Source of the DNA: JACVRW01 sp963826165
GTDB lineage: Bacteria > Actinomycetota > Thermoleophilia > Solirubrobacterales > Thermoleophilaceae
Reading direction: 5' to 3'
Length of the DNA stretch: 64,000 bases
Assembly: GCA_963826165.1 (NCBI GenBank)
Contig: CAWGWC010000003.1
Location: 186,001-250,000, forward strand
The notes under the pieces are model-generated. The model did not search any database, was not told the origin of the DNA, and worked only from the letters and a program-made list of their open reading frames with translations. Position numbers and translations under genes: made by a program. Position 1 is the first letter of the stretch; each line of letters starts with the position of its first letter. Below are positions 47,639 through 56,207 of the stretch, in pieces.

Positions 47639-49180
47639 TCAGGGCGCCGTTCTCCGTCCTCCCAGCAGCGAGCCGCCCACGAACAGCACCGAGATGAGGA
47701 CGCCCACGAGGGCGAGCAGGGCCACCAGCCGAAACGCCCACTGCATGCCCGCCGCGAACGCATCGCGCACCAGCTCCAGGATGCGCGCGGCGGCCGAGCT
47801 CGAGAAACGGGCGAGGATCTCGGTCGCGGTCTCTGTGCCGGCCAGCGCGCCGTGGAGGGCGTCCACCTCACGGTCGCTCAAGTTCGAACCGGCGAGCTCC
47901 GACTGGAGTTTGTCCTCGGAGGCGGTGATGAAGATCGTGGTGGTCAGCCCGAGGCCCACCGACCCGCCGGCCACCTGGAACATGTAGACGATGCCGCCGG
48001 CCAGGCTCGCGCGAGACGGATCGAGAGCGGTCACGGCCACCGTGGTGATCGAGGAGTAGAACAGGCCGACTCCGATGCCGAGTACCACCATGCCGGGCAC
48101 GACCGAGCCGAGGCCCGAGTCGCGGTCGATCAGCGAGATCAGGAACGCGCCCAGGGTGAGACACGCCGCTCCGGCCGAGACGATCAGCTTGGCCCCGAGC
48201 CGTTCATATAGCCCGCCGGCGACGAAGGAGGTGACGGCGAACACCGCCATCATCGGCAGCAGGGCGGCGCCGGCCTCGAGCGGGCCGTAGCCGAGGATCT
48301 TTTGGAAGAACTGCGGCAGGAACAGAAGCGCGGCGAAGAAGACCGCCGACATCATGAGGGTGGCCAGGCAGGCGGCCCGGAAGTGCGGGTTGGCCATGAC
48401 GTCGCGGGGGATGAGGGCCCACGAGCCGGCCCGGCGCTCGTTGACGGCGAAGATCACCAGCAGCAGGACGCACGCCGCGAACAGCCCGAGGATCCGCGGA
48501 TCGCCCCAGCCCCAGTCGGTCACCTGGTCGAGGGCCACCAGCAGCGCTACCAGGCCGACCGACAGGCTGGCGATGCCGGCGTAGTCGATGCGCTCTCGCC
48601 CGGTGTCGGACTTCGACTCGTCGATCGCGCGCCAGGTGGCGAAGCAGGCCAGGGCGGCGATGGGCAGGTTGAGGAACATGATCCAGCGCCAGCTGAGCAG
48701 CTCGGTGAGTACGCCCCCGATCAGCGGGCCGGCGGCGTTGCCGAAGCCGGCCACTCCGAGTATCAGGCCGCCCGCCAGGCCCGCCTTGTCCTCGGGCAGA
48801 GCGTCGTAGGTCATGCCGAGGGCGGCGGGCCACATGATCGCGCCCCCGATGCCCATGAGCGCCCGGCAGACGATCAGCCACCAGGCGTCCTGGGCGGCCC
48901 CGCCCAGCACCGAGAAGGCGGCGAAGATCGCGGCCCCGATGAAGAACAACCGACGGCGGCCGAACATGTCGGCCAGGCGACCGCCGGTCACGATCAGGAC
49001 GCCGAAGACCAGCGCGTAGGCGTTGATCACCCACTGCACCGTGGTCACGTCCGAGTCGAAGTCCTTCTCGATGTCCGGCAGCGCGACGCTCAGCGCGGTC
49101 AGGTCGTTGGCGATCACGAAGATCGCCAGCGCCATCGCCCCCAGGGCCAGGAGGGTGCCCCGATCGAGCCCGGCCATCAC
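47639..49180 (-). CDS. MFS drug exporter (DHA2/EmrB-QacA type)
   Basis: A 513-residue transporter with 14 predicted helices. The loop between helices 2 and 3 (GGRLADMFGRRRLFFIGA) is the MFS signature, and RALMGIGGAIMWPAALGM with LGVAGFGNAAGPLIGGVLTEL is the antiporter motif C of the DHA2 group. It exports drugs or metabolites using the proton gradient. A serine-rich C-terminal region (LARFSSSAAARILELVRDAFAAG) is unremarkable. Next gene on the same strand upstream is a small OB-like protein; no regulator adjoins. Confidence 0.93.
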   Translation of the reverse strand: MMAGLDRGTLLALGAMALAIFVIANDLTALSVALPDIEKDFDSDVTTVQWVINAYALVFGVLIVTGGRLADMFGRRRLFFIGAAIFAAFSVLGGAAQDAWWLIVCRALMGIGGAIMWPAALGMTYDALPEDKAGLAGGLILGVAGFGNAAGPLIGGVLTELLSWRWIMFLNLPIAALACFATWRAIDESKSDTGRERIDYAGIASLSVGLVALLVALDQVTDWGWGDPRILGLFAACVLLLVIFAVNERRAGSWALIPRDVMANPHFRAACLATLMMSAVFFAALLFLPQFFQKILGYGPLEAGAALLPMMAVFAVTSFVAGGLYERLGAKLIVSAGAACLTLGAFLISLIDRDSGLGSVVPGMVVLGIGVGLFYSSITTVAVTALDPSRASLAGGIVYMFQVAGGSVGLGLTTTIFITASEDKLQSELAGSNLSDREVDALHGALAGTETATEILARFSSSAAARILELVRDAFAAGMQWAFRLVALLALVGVLISVLFVGGSLLGGRRTAP

Positions 49181-49206
49181 AGGGGCACGCTACACCGGCC
49201 GGCCGC

Positions 49207-49644
49207 CTAGGACTCGTCGTCCTCCTCGGGCTCACTCTCCTTGATGTCCTTCGCCACCCGTTCCTTGAAGGGCGCCAGCTTGTCGTAGAGCTCGTCCGGC
49301 GCCACCTCCTCCTGCGGCTCGGACTCCCCCACCAGCCACGGCGCAGCCTCCACCGCAGTGCGCCAGGCGGCCTCGTCCGCATCGGTGGCAGAGCCCCCGC
49401 CGGCGTCCTCCGGCTCGTCGGGCGCGGGCTCGACGACATCGAGGTAGACGTTCGTGTACTGGCCCTTCTGGCTCTCGTGGTACTCGATGCGCGCCCGCCG
49501 GCCCTCGAGGCGCTTGGCCTCGCTGCCGATCGACTCCCGGAAGGTCGTGTACTCGTTGCCGTCGCCGTCCTTGAGCACGTAGCGCGTGTTGCCGGTGCGC
49601 GTCTCGAACGTCATCACCTTCTCGATCTTCACCACGCCCTCCAC
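49207..49644 (-). CDS. Hypothetical acidic protein, OB-fold-like start
   Basis: About 145 residues. The first 75 (VEGVVKIEKVMTFETRTGNTRYVLKDGDGNEYTTFRESIG and ARIEYHESQKGQYTNVYLDVVEP) have the alternating strands and substrate-like loops of a small OB-fold, similar to what I know as single-domain RNA/DNA-binding modules; the rest is acidic and low-complexity (ESEPEEDDES). GTG 49644 is chosen, but GTG 49635 after a GGAGGGTGGAGG-type site or 49677 are possible. Divergent from the aldo/keto reductase. Function unknown. Confidence 0.65.
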   Translation of the reverse strand: MEGVVKIEKVMTFETRTGNTRYVLKDGDGNEYTTFRESIGSEAKRLEGRRARIEYHESQKGQYTNVYLDVVEPAPDEPEDAGGGSATDADEAAWRTAVEAAPWLVGESEPQEEVAPDELYDKLAPFKERVAKDIKESEPEEDDES

Positions 49645-49680
49645 CCTCCGCCCGTACCCGATGAGTACGGTTCGCACCCA

Positions 49681-50658
49681 ATGGAGCTAAGAAGACTCGG
49701 CAAGACCGGCCTCGAGGTCTCTGAGATCGGCTACGGCGCGTGGGGCATCAGCGGCGTGCAGTGGGAGGGCGCGGAGGACGACGAGTCGATCCGCGCGCTC
49801 AACCGCGCGATCGATCTGGGCCTCAACTTCATCGACACCGCGGCGGCGTACGGAGAGGGACACAGCGAGCGGCTGGTGGGCCGCGTGGTGCGCGATCGCA
49901 GCGAGCAGGTGTACGTGGCCAGCAAGGTGCCGCCCAAGAACCTCACCTGGCCCGCGGCCGAGGGCACCCGGGTGGAGGACGTGTTTCCGGGGGAGCACGT
50001 GCGGCAGCTCACCGAGCGCAGTCTCGAGAACCTCGGCCTGGAGGCGATCGACGTCCAGCAGTTCCATGTCTGGCGCGACGAATGGCTGGATCAGGGCGAC
50101 TGGCTGGAGACGGTCGACGCCCTGAAGCAGGAGGGCAAGATCCGCTTCTTCGGCGTCTCCATCAACGATCACCAGCCGGAGAGCGCGCTGCGACTCGTGG
50201 AGAGTGGCCTGGCCGACACCGTCCAGGTGATCTACAACGTCTTCGATCAGTCGCCCGCGGACCGACTGTTCGGCGCCGTGCGCGAACACGACGTCGGCGT
50301 GATCGTGCGGGTCGCCCTCGACGAGGGTGGGCTGACCGGGCGCATCACCCCGGACACGACCTTCCCCGAGGACGACTTCCGCAACGACTACTTCCGCGAC
50401 GATCGCAAGCGGGAGGTCAAGGAGCACGTGGACGCGATCGTCGAGGACCTGGGCATCGAGCTCGACGAGATCGCCGCCACCGCGCTGCGCTTCGTTCTCT
50501 CCGAGCCGGCGGTGTCGACCGTGATCCCTGGGATGCGCAGCGTGCGCAACGTGGAGCGAAACATGGCCGTGGGAGACGGGCGCGGATTGCCCGCCGAGGA
50601 CGTGGAGAAGCTGAGGGGACACCGTTGGGACCGCAACTTCTACGCGGGCTCCTTCTAG
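49681..50658 (+). CDS. Aldo/keto reductase
   Basis: A 325-residue NADPH-dependent reductase of the AKR fold. Start MELRRLGKTGLEVSEIGYGAWGIS; catalytic Asp and Tyr in NFIDTAAAYGEGHSERLVGR; Lys in VYVASKVPPKNL; then IDVQQFHVWRDEWLDQGDWLETVD (His of the active site), IRFFGVSINDHQPESAL, and the NADPH-loop near TVIPGMRSVRNVERNM. Activity is the reduction of aldehydes or ketones; substrate not known. Its last 34 bases overlap the GH1 gene in another frame, implying translational coupling. Confidence 0.93.
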   Translation: MELRRLGKTGLEVSEIGYGAWGISGVQWEGAEDDESIRALNRAIDLGLNFIDTAAAYGEGHSERLVGRVVRDRSEQVYVASKVPPKNLTWPAAEGTRVEDVFPGEHVRQLTERSLENLGLEAIDVQQFHVWRDEWLDQGDWLETVDALKQEGKIRFFGVSINDHQPESALRLVESGLADTVQVIYNVFDQSPADRLFGAVREHDVGVIVRVALDEGGLTGRITPDTTFPEDDFRNDYFRDDRKREVKEHVDAIVEDLGIELDEIAATALRFVLSEPAVSTVIPGMRSVRNVERNMAVGDGRGLPAEDVEKLRGHRWDRNFYAGSF

Positions 50659-52172
50659 CCGCCCTGGCGACCCTCGCGCTGCCCGTGTCGTCGGCGGCGC
50701 GCGACTTCCCGCGCGACTTCCTCTGGGGCACGGCCATCGCGGGCTTCCAGACCGAGGCGGGCGGCAGCCCGGCCAACGGCGACCCGCGCAGCGACTGGTG
50801 GGCTTGGTCTCACGACGAGGCGAACATCGACGCCGGGCGCCAGAGCGGCGACCGCGTCGAGCGCGGGCCGGGGCACTGGCGCGAGTACCGGACGGACATC
50901 GCTCTGGCCCAGCGCGGGCTGGGCGCCAACGCCTTCCGCTTCGGGATCGAATGGAGTCGCATCTTCCCGCGCTCCACCGCCGGCGCGCGCACTCCGCGTC
51001 AGCTCGACCGCCTCGCCGACCCGGCGGCCGTGCGCCACTACGCGGCCGAGCTCCGGGCCATCCGGCGGCGCGGTCTCGAGCCGGTGGTGACCCTGCACCA
51101 CTTCACCACCCCCACCTGGCTGCACGATCCGCTGGCGGCAAACCGGGCGCTGGCCGGACGAGGCCCTGACGATCCCCTGCCCAGGATCAACAGGGGTGGC
51201 TGGCTCAACACGAGGACCGTGCGCGAGTTCGGCAAGTACGCCGCTTGGGCGGCCTGGAAGTACGGCGACCTCGTGAACCTGTGGGTCACGGTCAACGAGC
51301 CGATGGTGGTGGCGGTGAGCGGCTACGTGAACGTGCCCGGCGCGCTCGCGGGCTGGTTCCCGCCGGGGGCCAACTCGTTCACGGGCGCGGTGCGCGTGGT
51401 GCGCAACTTCGCCCGGGCCAACGGCCGCGCCTACGACGCGATCCACCGTTACGACCGCCGTGCGCGGGTGGGACCCGTGCACAACATGGTGGCCTTCACC
51501 CCTGCGGACCCCGCCAGTGCGAACGACCGGACCGGCGCTCAGCACGCCGACTACATCTTCAACCGGGTCTTCCTCAACGCAGTGGTGAAGGGGCTCGACG
51601 ACGCCGACGTGGACGGCCGCATCGAGGCCGGGGAGCGCAACCCGCGGCTGGGGCGGCGGGCGGACTTCATCGGGCTCAACTACTACTTCCGCAGCCGGGT
51701 CAGCGGCCTCGGAGTGCCGGCCAGCACCACCGTGCCGCTGTTCGACTTCCTGCCCCGCAACGAGTATCGGATCCCGCAGCGCCCCGACGCCCCGCCCTGT
51801 CCCACGACGTGCACGGAGTTCGGCTGGGAGATCTACCCCGAGGGCTTCCGGCGAGTGCTGAAGATCGCGGGCAGCTACGGACGGCCGGTGTACGTGACCG
51901 AGAACGGGCTGGCCGACGCCGACGACGACCAGCGCCGCGGCTACCTGCTGAGCCACCTGCGCCAGCTGAGGGCGGCAATGCGTGCCGGCGAGGCCCGCGT
52001 GAAGGGCTATCTGGCCTGGTCGCTGGTCGACAACTTCGAGTGGAGCGCCGGCTACTACCCGCGCTTCGGCTTCTACTCCTACGACCCGGACACGCTCGAG
52101 CGCACGCCGCGGCCGAGCAGCAGGACCTTCCGTCGCATAGCGCGCACGGGCAACCTGCCGGGCTCGCCCTAG
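50625..52172 (+). CDS. Secreted glycoside hydrolase family 1 (beta-glucosidase-like)
   Basis: A 515-residue GH1 enzyme. TTG 50625 is preceded by GAGGGG six bases away; it begins LGPQLLRGLLLAALATLALPVSSA, a signal peptide, then RDFPRDFLWGTAIAGFQTEAGG, the GH1 opening. The acid/base Glu is in VTVNEPMVVAVSG and the nucleophile Glu in VYVTENGLADADDD; PVVTLHHFTTPTWL and SLVDNFEWSAGYYPRFGFY are also standard. Released sugars would be beta-linked glucosides, galactosides or related. Secreted GH1 is less usual than cytoplasmic. Its 3' end overlaps a convergent gene by four bases. Confidence 0.92.
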   Translation: MGPQLLRGLLLAALATLALPVSSAARDFPRDFLWGTAIAGFQTEAGGSPANGDPRSDWWAWSHDEANIDAGRQSGDRVERGPGHWREYRTDIALAQRGLGANAFRFGIEWSRIFPRSTAGARTPRQLDRLADPAAVRHYAAELRAIRRRGLEPVVTLHHFTTPTWLHDPLAANRALAGRGPDDPLPRINRGGWLNTRTVREFGKYAAWAAWKYGDLVNLWVTVNEPMVVAVSGYVNVPGALAGWFPPGANSFTGAVRVVRNFARANGRAYDAIHRYDRRARVGPVHNMVAFTPADPASANDRTGAQHADYIFNRVFLNAVVKGLDDADVDGRIEAGERNPRLGRRADFIGLNYYFRSRVSGLGVPASTTVPLFDFLPRNEYRIPQRPDAPPCPTTCTEFGWEIYPEGFRRVLKIAGSYGRPVYVTENGLADADDDQRRGYLLSHLRQLRAAMRAGEARVKGYLAWSLVDNFEWSAGYYPRFGFYSYDPDTLERTPRPSSRTFRRIARTGNLPGSP

Positions 52173-53068
52173 CCGAAGACGCGCGCCGCGGGGAACGCGC
52201 ACGCCTGCCACGACGGAGGACAGAAAGCGAACCCGCCCGGCACGGTGTAGTTGCAGGTCCCGGGAATGACCACGGTGGCGTCGACAGCCGCGGCGTAGCC
52301 CGGGTTACCTTGAGAGAAGGTGCCCTTCACGGTGGTCACGATCACCCCGCCGAGAACGTCGTCGACGAAGCCGAACTGACCGGTCTGAGGGTCGATCGGT
52401 CCCTGGACGGCGTCGCCCAACCCGCCCAGCCCGGTGCACACCCGCGTTGCCGAGGGGAAGTTGAACTCGACCACTGCCCCCTGCTCGACCCGAAGCCTGT
52501 CCTCGGTGGTGTTCCCGTTCAAGTACCAGCCGTCGCTCGGCACGATCGCGGCGGCGGGGCTGGCCAACGGCACGCTGCGCGCGGTTGTCGCCACCGCCCG
52601 ATCCTCGCTGGCGCCGTCCGAGTCGAGGTCGACCGCCTGCGCCACCCGAACCGACACGCGGATGCGACGGGTGGTCCCCGCACCAAGCGCGCGGGTCGCC
52701 GACCTCGAGAAGCGGAAGTGATATCCGTGGTGGCGACGCTTTCGGTCGAGTATGGGACGCTGAGACGCGACCCTCCGGGCCTTGCCCACGCGCACGACCA
52801 CGCGCCCAGAGTGCACTGTCTCCGGTCGCTCGCGCGCGACCGCACGAGAGGTCCCGCTCGCGTGCGCCACCCGCACCCACACGATCAGGCGACCGGCATC
52901 GCGCCCCACCCTCGGAACCAGCGCCCTGATGGTCGCGACCCTGGGTTTGCCGGCGAGGAGCGCATCGCCGAACTGGGCGTGAGCAGGCTGGCTCGGCAGC
53001 GCCATGCCTGCCAGCGCGACCAGCGTCACGACCCCTACCGCGCCCTTCAGCCCAACCGATCGCCTCAT
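52169..53068 (-). CDS. Secreted hypothetical protein
   Basis: A 299-residue exported protein with a clear signal peptide (MRRSVGLKGAVGVVTLVALA then GMALPSQPAHAQFG). Two beta-rich regions follow: a basic first half and a second from about 170 (IVPSDGWYLNGNTTEDRLRVEQGAVVEF) with four cysteines near the end (ATRVCTGLGG, GTCNYTVPGGFAFCPPSWQACAF), so probably two disulfides. No domain recognised. Opposite in direction to the GH1 gene it overlaps, and the same strand as the methyltransferase beyond it. Confidence 0.75.
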   Translation of the reverse strand: MRRSVGLKGAVGVVTLVALAGMALPSQPAHAQFGDALLAGKPRVATIRALVPRVGRDAGRLIVWVRVAHASGTSRAVARERPETVHSGRVVVRVGKARRVASQRPILDRKRRHHGYHFRFSRSATRALGAGTTRRIRVSVRVAQAVDLDSDGASEDRAVATTARSVPLASPAAAIVPSDGWYLNGNTTEDRLRVEQGAVVEFNFPSATRVCTGLGGLGDAVQGPIDPQTGQFGFVDDVLGGVIVTTVKGTFSQGNPGYAAAVDATVVIPGTCNYTVPGGFAFCPPSWQACAFPAARVFG

Positions 53069-53080
53069 GCGACGCGCAGC

Positions 53081-54247
53081 TTACCCGGTGCCGTGCGCCT
53101 TCCGGCAGATGACGAGGGCCTCGATGTAGTCCCGGCGGTAGCGGTGAGGCGCAGCCGCGACGCGCTCCTCGAGCTGTCCGAGGAAGTCAGCCAAGAGACC
53201 GGGGGCGCGGTTCTCGCCCTCACGCGCGAACGCGCGTAGAAAGAGCGGCGTGCCCCACGCGGTCACGCTTCGCACGTAAGCCCGGGCGAACACGGCAGGA
53301 TCGTCGTGCCAGTAGGGGTTGTCGAGACGGAATAGTTCGGCGCTCTCGAGCACGAGGCCGTCCACGTCCCCGCCCCCCGCCTCGAAGGGGGCCCGGATCT
53401 CGTCGAGCGTCCGCATCCAGACCGGGACGACGACCGCGGCGGCGGTGGCGGCGCCGATGCGTTCCGCGCGGCACCACTCGGCGAGCACCTCGTTCATGTC
53501 GCCGATGATCTCCACGTAGAGCCCCGTCCTCTCCGGGCACGGAGCCGGGGAGGCCGGCAGCGCGGCGATGAACCAGCCGCCCGGCGCGAGCTCCAAGGCG
53601 CGCATCTCGAGCAGGCGCTCCCACTGCCGCTCCGCGGCCACGCGCCAGGCTCGCCGCTCGGCTTCGTCTGTGTGGTCGGGGTACCCCGGAAAGACAGATC
53701 CGGTCGAGGCCAGGCCGCCCGCGTCGGCGATCCAGTGCATCGCGGTTCCCGTGACCGCGACATGAACGCTGCCCGGCGGCAGGCAGGGCGCCTGCTGGAG
53801 GGGAATGCCGGCCAGGCTGATCACCGTGGCGGGGGGCGGGTCGTGCTCGACTGCGCGGCGGCAGGCCTCGCTGTGGGCCTCCGGCGAGGCGTAGCAAGCA
53901 CCGGTGCCGACATCTGAGACCCCCCGGCCGGCTTCGCCCGGCGCGGGGATGACGACCACCTCGGACCGGTCCGCCCGGTCACCGAAGACGTGCCGTAGGT
54001 GGTCGGCGGCGACGCTCCATGCGTTGGTGGGGAGATCGACAAGCGCGTAGAGCAGCGAACGGCCGGCGCGCTCGTCGGTGAGAGCGCGGATGAGGCCATG
54101 AGAGTTGACCCCGTCGGCGGCGCCGAGATCGGCCACGCGAAGCAGAGGCTCCTCGGAGAACTCCCGCGCGGCGGCCAAGGCGGCCGGGTGAGTCGCCTCG
54201 AACGCTGCGCGCTGCGACAGCGCGTGCCGCGCATAGTCGTCTGCCAT
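53081..54247 (-). CDS. SABATH-like SAM-dependent carboxyl methyltransferase
   Basis: A 388-residue methyltransferase. Motif I VADLGAADGVNSHGLIRAL is the SABATH form (LGCSSGPN-like), and GTAMHWIADAGGLASTGSVF is the region that holds the substrate carboxylate in the plant salicylic acid and theobromine-type enzymes; LALAPGGWFIAALP follows and a long C-terminal cap region (FRLDNPYWHDD) completes the fold. This family is best known in plants, bacteria having fewer. It would methylate a carboxylic acid. Upstream RibD-type reductase is divergent. Confidence 0.75.
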   Translation of the reverse strand: MADDYARHALSQRAAFEATHPAALAAAREFSEEPLLRVADLGAADGVNSHGLIRALTDERAGRSLLYALVDLPTNAWSVAADHLRHVFGDRADRSEVVVIPAPGEAGRGVSDVGTGACYASPEAHSEACRRAVEHDPPPATVISLAGIPLQQAPCLPPGSVHVAVTGTAMHWIADAGGLASTGSVFPGYPDHTDEAERRAWRVAAERQWERLLEMRALELAPGGWFIAALPASPAPCPERTGLYVEIIGDMNEVLAEWCRAERIGAATAAAVVVPVWMRTLDEIRAPFEAGGGDVDGLVLESAELFRLDNPYWHDDPAVFARAYVRSVTAWGTPLFLRAFAREGENRAPGLLADFLGQLEERVAAAPHRYRRDYIEALVICRKAHGTG

Positions 54248-54317
54248 GCTCGAGAAGTCGGGACGATCTGAGGGCGTGGGGACGATGAGTTTCCGTCTCG
54301 CGATCGGTCACACAGGC

Positions 54318-54896
54318 ATGTCAAGCCTAATGGTGGACTTCATCACCTCACTCGACAGCTACGGGACCGCGGAGGGCTGGCCCGGCCTCTGGGGCATGGA
54401 GGGGCCGGAGTATCTGGCCTGGATCAAGGAAGACGAGGAAAGCGAGCACATCGCCCTCATGGGGGCGACGACGTACCGGGAGATGTCCGGGTACGCCGCC
54501 GACATGCCCGACGATCCCGGCCTTGCCGCGATGACCGAGACGCCCAAGGTGGTGTTCTCCTCCACCTTGGAGAACCCACTTTCGTGGGCCAACACCGAGC
54601 TGGTCGACGGGGACGCGGTCGAGGCTGTGCAGGACATGAAGCGACGCGACCCGCGACCGCTGCGCACGGTCGGCAGCATCAGCCTGTGCCGGTCGCTATT
54701 CGCGGCCGGCGTCGTGGACCGCCTCCGTGTGGTCGTCTTCCCGGTCGTCACCGGCGCCACCGGGAAGGACCGCCTCTTCGACGGGTATCCCGACATCGCC
54801 CTCGACCTGGTCGACAGCCGCATGTTCGACGGTCGGCTCCAGTTGCTCGAGTACGTTCCCACCGTGCTCGATGGGCCGCCTGGCGTCGGCGGCTGA
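54318..54896 (+). CDS. Dihydrofolate reductase-family protein (RibD C-terminal type)
   Basis: A 192-residue protein of the DHFR/RibD fold: VDFITSLDSYGTAEGWPGLWG at the start (first strand and the conserved Asp), HIALMGATTYREMSGYA (NADPH side), VVFSSTLENPLSW, LRTVGSISLCRSLFAAGVVDRLRVVVFPVVTG at the end. The family reduces pteridine or riboflavin precursors; YwjB-like orphan members have unknown substrates. ATG 54318 and ATG 54330 are both possible; upstream sequence to 54246 is not convincing. The 3' end meets a truncated ORF in the same frame. Confidence 0.9.
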   Translation: MSSLMVDFITSLDSYGTAEGWPGLWGMEGPEYLAWIKEDEESEHIALMGATTYREMSGYAADMPDDPGLAAMTETPKVVFSSTLENPLSWANTELVDGDAVEAVQDMKRRDPRPLRTVGSISLCRSLFAAGVVDRLRVVVFPVVTGATGKDRLFDGYPDIALDLVDSRMFDGRLQLLEYVPTVLDGPPGVGG

Positions 54897-54914
54897 ATCA
54901 GCGAGTCCCAGCTG

Positions 54915-55121
54915 ATGTGCCCTTCCGCGCCCGACGGCGCCCGTGTCCACATCGCCGGGAAAACCGACCGCGGCTTCATGGTGATCGAGGTGTGGGAGTC
55001 ACGCGAACACATCGATCGCTTCATGGAGTCGTCAGGGCTCGGGGAGGCTATGCAGGAGGCTCAGGTGCCCGAGCCGGAGATCACCGAGTTCGAGGTTCAC
55101 ACCTTCGACTGGGTCAACTGA
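54915..55121 (+). pseudogene. Antibiotic-monooxygenase-like fragment, probably truncated
   Basis: A 68-residue ORF with MCPSAPDGARVHIAGKTDRG and FMVIEVWESREHIDRFMESS, then EITEFEVHTFDWVN. These are the second half of a ferredoxin-fold protein I know from many actinobacteria, in which a VWESRE motif follows an N-terminal beta-alpha module of some 30 residues. That module is missing. The frame is the same as the DHFR gene whose stop TGA is 18 bases before. It may be a broken gene joined to it by an earlier rearrangement, or a short paralogue. Confidence 0.6.
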
Positions 55122-55124
55122 GCC

Positions 55125-56027
55125 CTACACCGAATCCACCGAGAAGGTGTCGCAGTCGCCGGGCTCGCCGCGCTCGCGCCCGGTGTTGAACCAGCGCGCC
55201 CGCTGCTCGGAGCTGCCGTGGGTGAAGGAGTCCGGATTGATGCTCCCGCCCGCCCCGCTCTGGAGACGGTCGTCGCCCACCGCCTCGGAGGCGCCGATGG
55301 CCTCCTCCACGTCGCCCTCCTCCAGGTCGCCGGCCTCGTAGACGGTGTTGGCCCACACCCCGGCGTAGCAGTCGGCCTGCAGCTCGAGGCGCACCGACAA
55401 CCGGTTGGCGTCGCCCGGGTTCTGCTGCTGGAGGCGGCGCACCTCGGAGCTCGTGCCGAGCTCGTTCTGGACGTGGTGGCCGACCTCGTGAGCGATCACG
55501 TATGCCCAGGCGAAGTCCCCCGGCGCGCCGAGTTGCCGTTCCATGTCGTTGTAGAAGGAGAGGTCGACGTAGACGCGCTGATCGGCCGGGCAGTAGAAGG
55601 GTCCGACCGCGGATGATGCGCCCCCGCAGCCGGTGTTCACCCCTCCGCGGTAGAGCACGAGCTGCGCCCGCTCGTAGGGCTTGCCCGCCCGCCTGAAGGT
55701 GTCGGCCCAGGTGTCCTGCACCCGGGTGAACACGTAGGAGCTGAAGTCCTTGAGGTCCTTCTCGGGGTCCTGGGCCGCGGGGATGCCCGACGCGTCGGGC
55801 GCCTGGGGCGACTGGCCGAACTGGTTGTCGACCCCGAACGCCGGTGAGCCACCCCCACCGCCGCCGGACAGGAGCGTGATGAGGAGCACGATCACGAGCC
55901 CACCGATGCCGAGACCGCCGGGGATGGCCATCCGCCCTCCCGGCATGCTCCCACCCCGTCCGAGGCCCCCTCCGCCCCCGCGAGCATCGATCAGGTCGCC
56001 GCTCTTGCCCGGTCGTTGCCAGCGCAT
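55125..56027 (-). CDS. Neutral zinc metallopeptidase (YpfJ-like)
   Basis: A 300-residue membrane-anchored metallopeptidase. A Gly-rich, basic cytoplasmic start is followed by one helix (LGIGGLVIVLLITLL) and a Gly-rich linker; the peptidase domain begins near 80 (DFSSYVFTRVQDTWADTFRRAGKPYERAQLVLYRGG), with conserved cysteines (NTGCGGASSAVGPFYCPADQRVYVD) and the HExxH zinc site in VIAHEVGHHVQNELGT, then LELQADCYAGVWA (third ligand). Catalytic region faces outwards. Convergent with the truncated ORF, divergent from the 21-residue peptide gene. Confidence 0.9.
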   Translation of the reverse strand: MRWQRPGKSGDLIDARGGGGGLGRGGSMPGGRMAIPGGLGIGGLVIVLLITLLSGGGGGGSPAFGVDNQFGQSPQAPDASGIPAAQDPEKDLKDFSSYVFTRVQDTWADTFRRAGKPYERAQLVLYRGGVNTGCGGASSAVGPFYCPADQRVYVDLSFYNDMERQLGAPGDFAWAYVIAHEVGHHVQNELGTSSEVRRLQQQNPGDANRLSVRLELQADCYAGVWANTVYEAGDLEEGDVEEAIGASEAVGDDRLQSGAGGSINPDSFTHGSSEQRARWFNTGRERGEPGDCDTFSVDSV

Positions 56028-56116
56028 CCGGCCATCCTCGCTTATTCAGACCGGGTTTGTCCGCGCCATTTCGAGGGCAGAGAGGGATACGTCATTTCAA
56101 TAGCGAGGAGGCCGCC

Positions 56117-56182
56117 ATGTACATCGGAGTCGGAGCCGTCGTAGTAATCCTGCTGGTGATCATCATCTTGATTCTGCTTTAG
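56117..56182 (+). CDS. 21-residue hydrophobic membrane peptide
   Basis: ATG 56117 is preceded by GAGGAGG five bases away, and the ORF MYIGVGAVVVILLVIIILIL plus one Leu ends in TAG. It is one transmembrane helix with no charged residue and an N-terminal Tyr. Strong ribosome site plus helix implies a real small membrane protein, below the size gene finders usually call. It stands between the metallopeptidase and the P450 gene, which starts 25 bases after its stop. Function unknown. Confidence 0.65.
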   Translation: MYIGVGAVVVILLVIIILILL

Positions 56183-56207
56183 CACCCGCTTCCCGTACAT
56201 TGCAGGC

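Noticed and set aside
50655..53239. Long frames opposite and alongside the GH1 gene
   Set aside because: Minus-strand and out-of-frame plus-strand translations have no recognisable fold; GH1 in its own frame shows all active-site motifs.
53081..54247. General class I methyltransferase annotation
   Set aside because: The GTAMHWI and long cap region fit SABATH better, though this is a by-eye judgement and retained with moderate confidence only.
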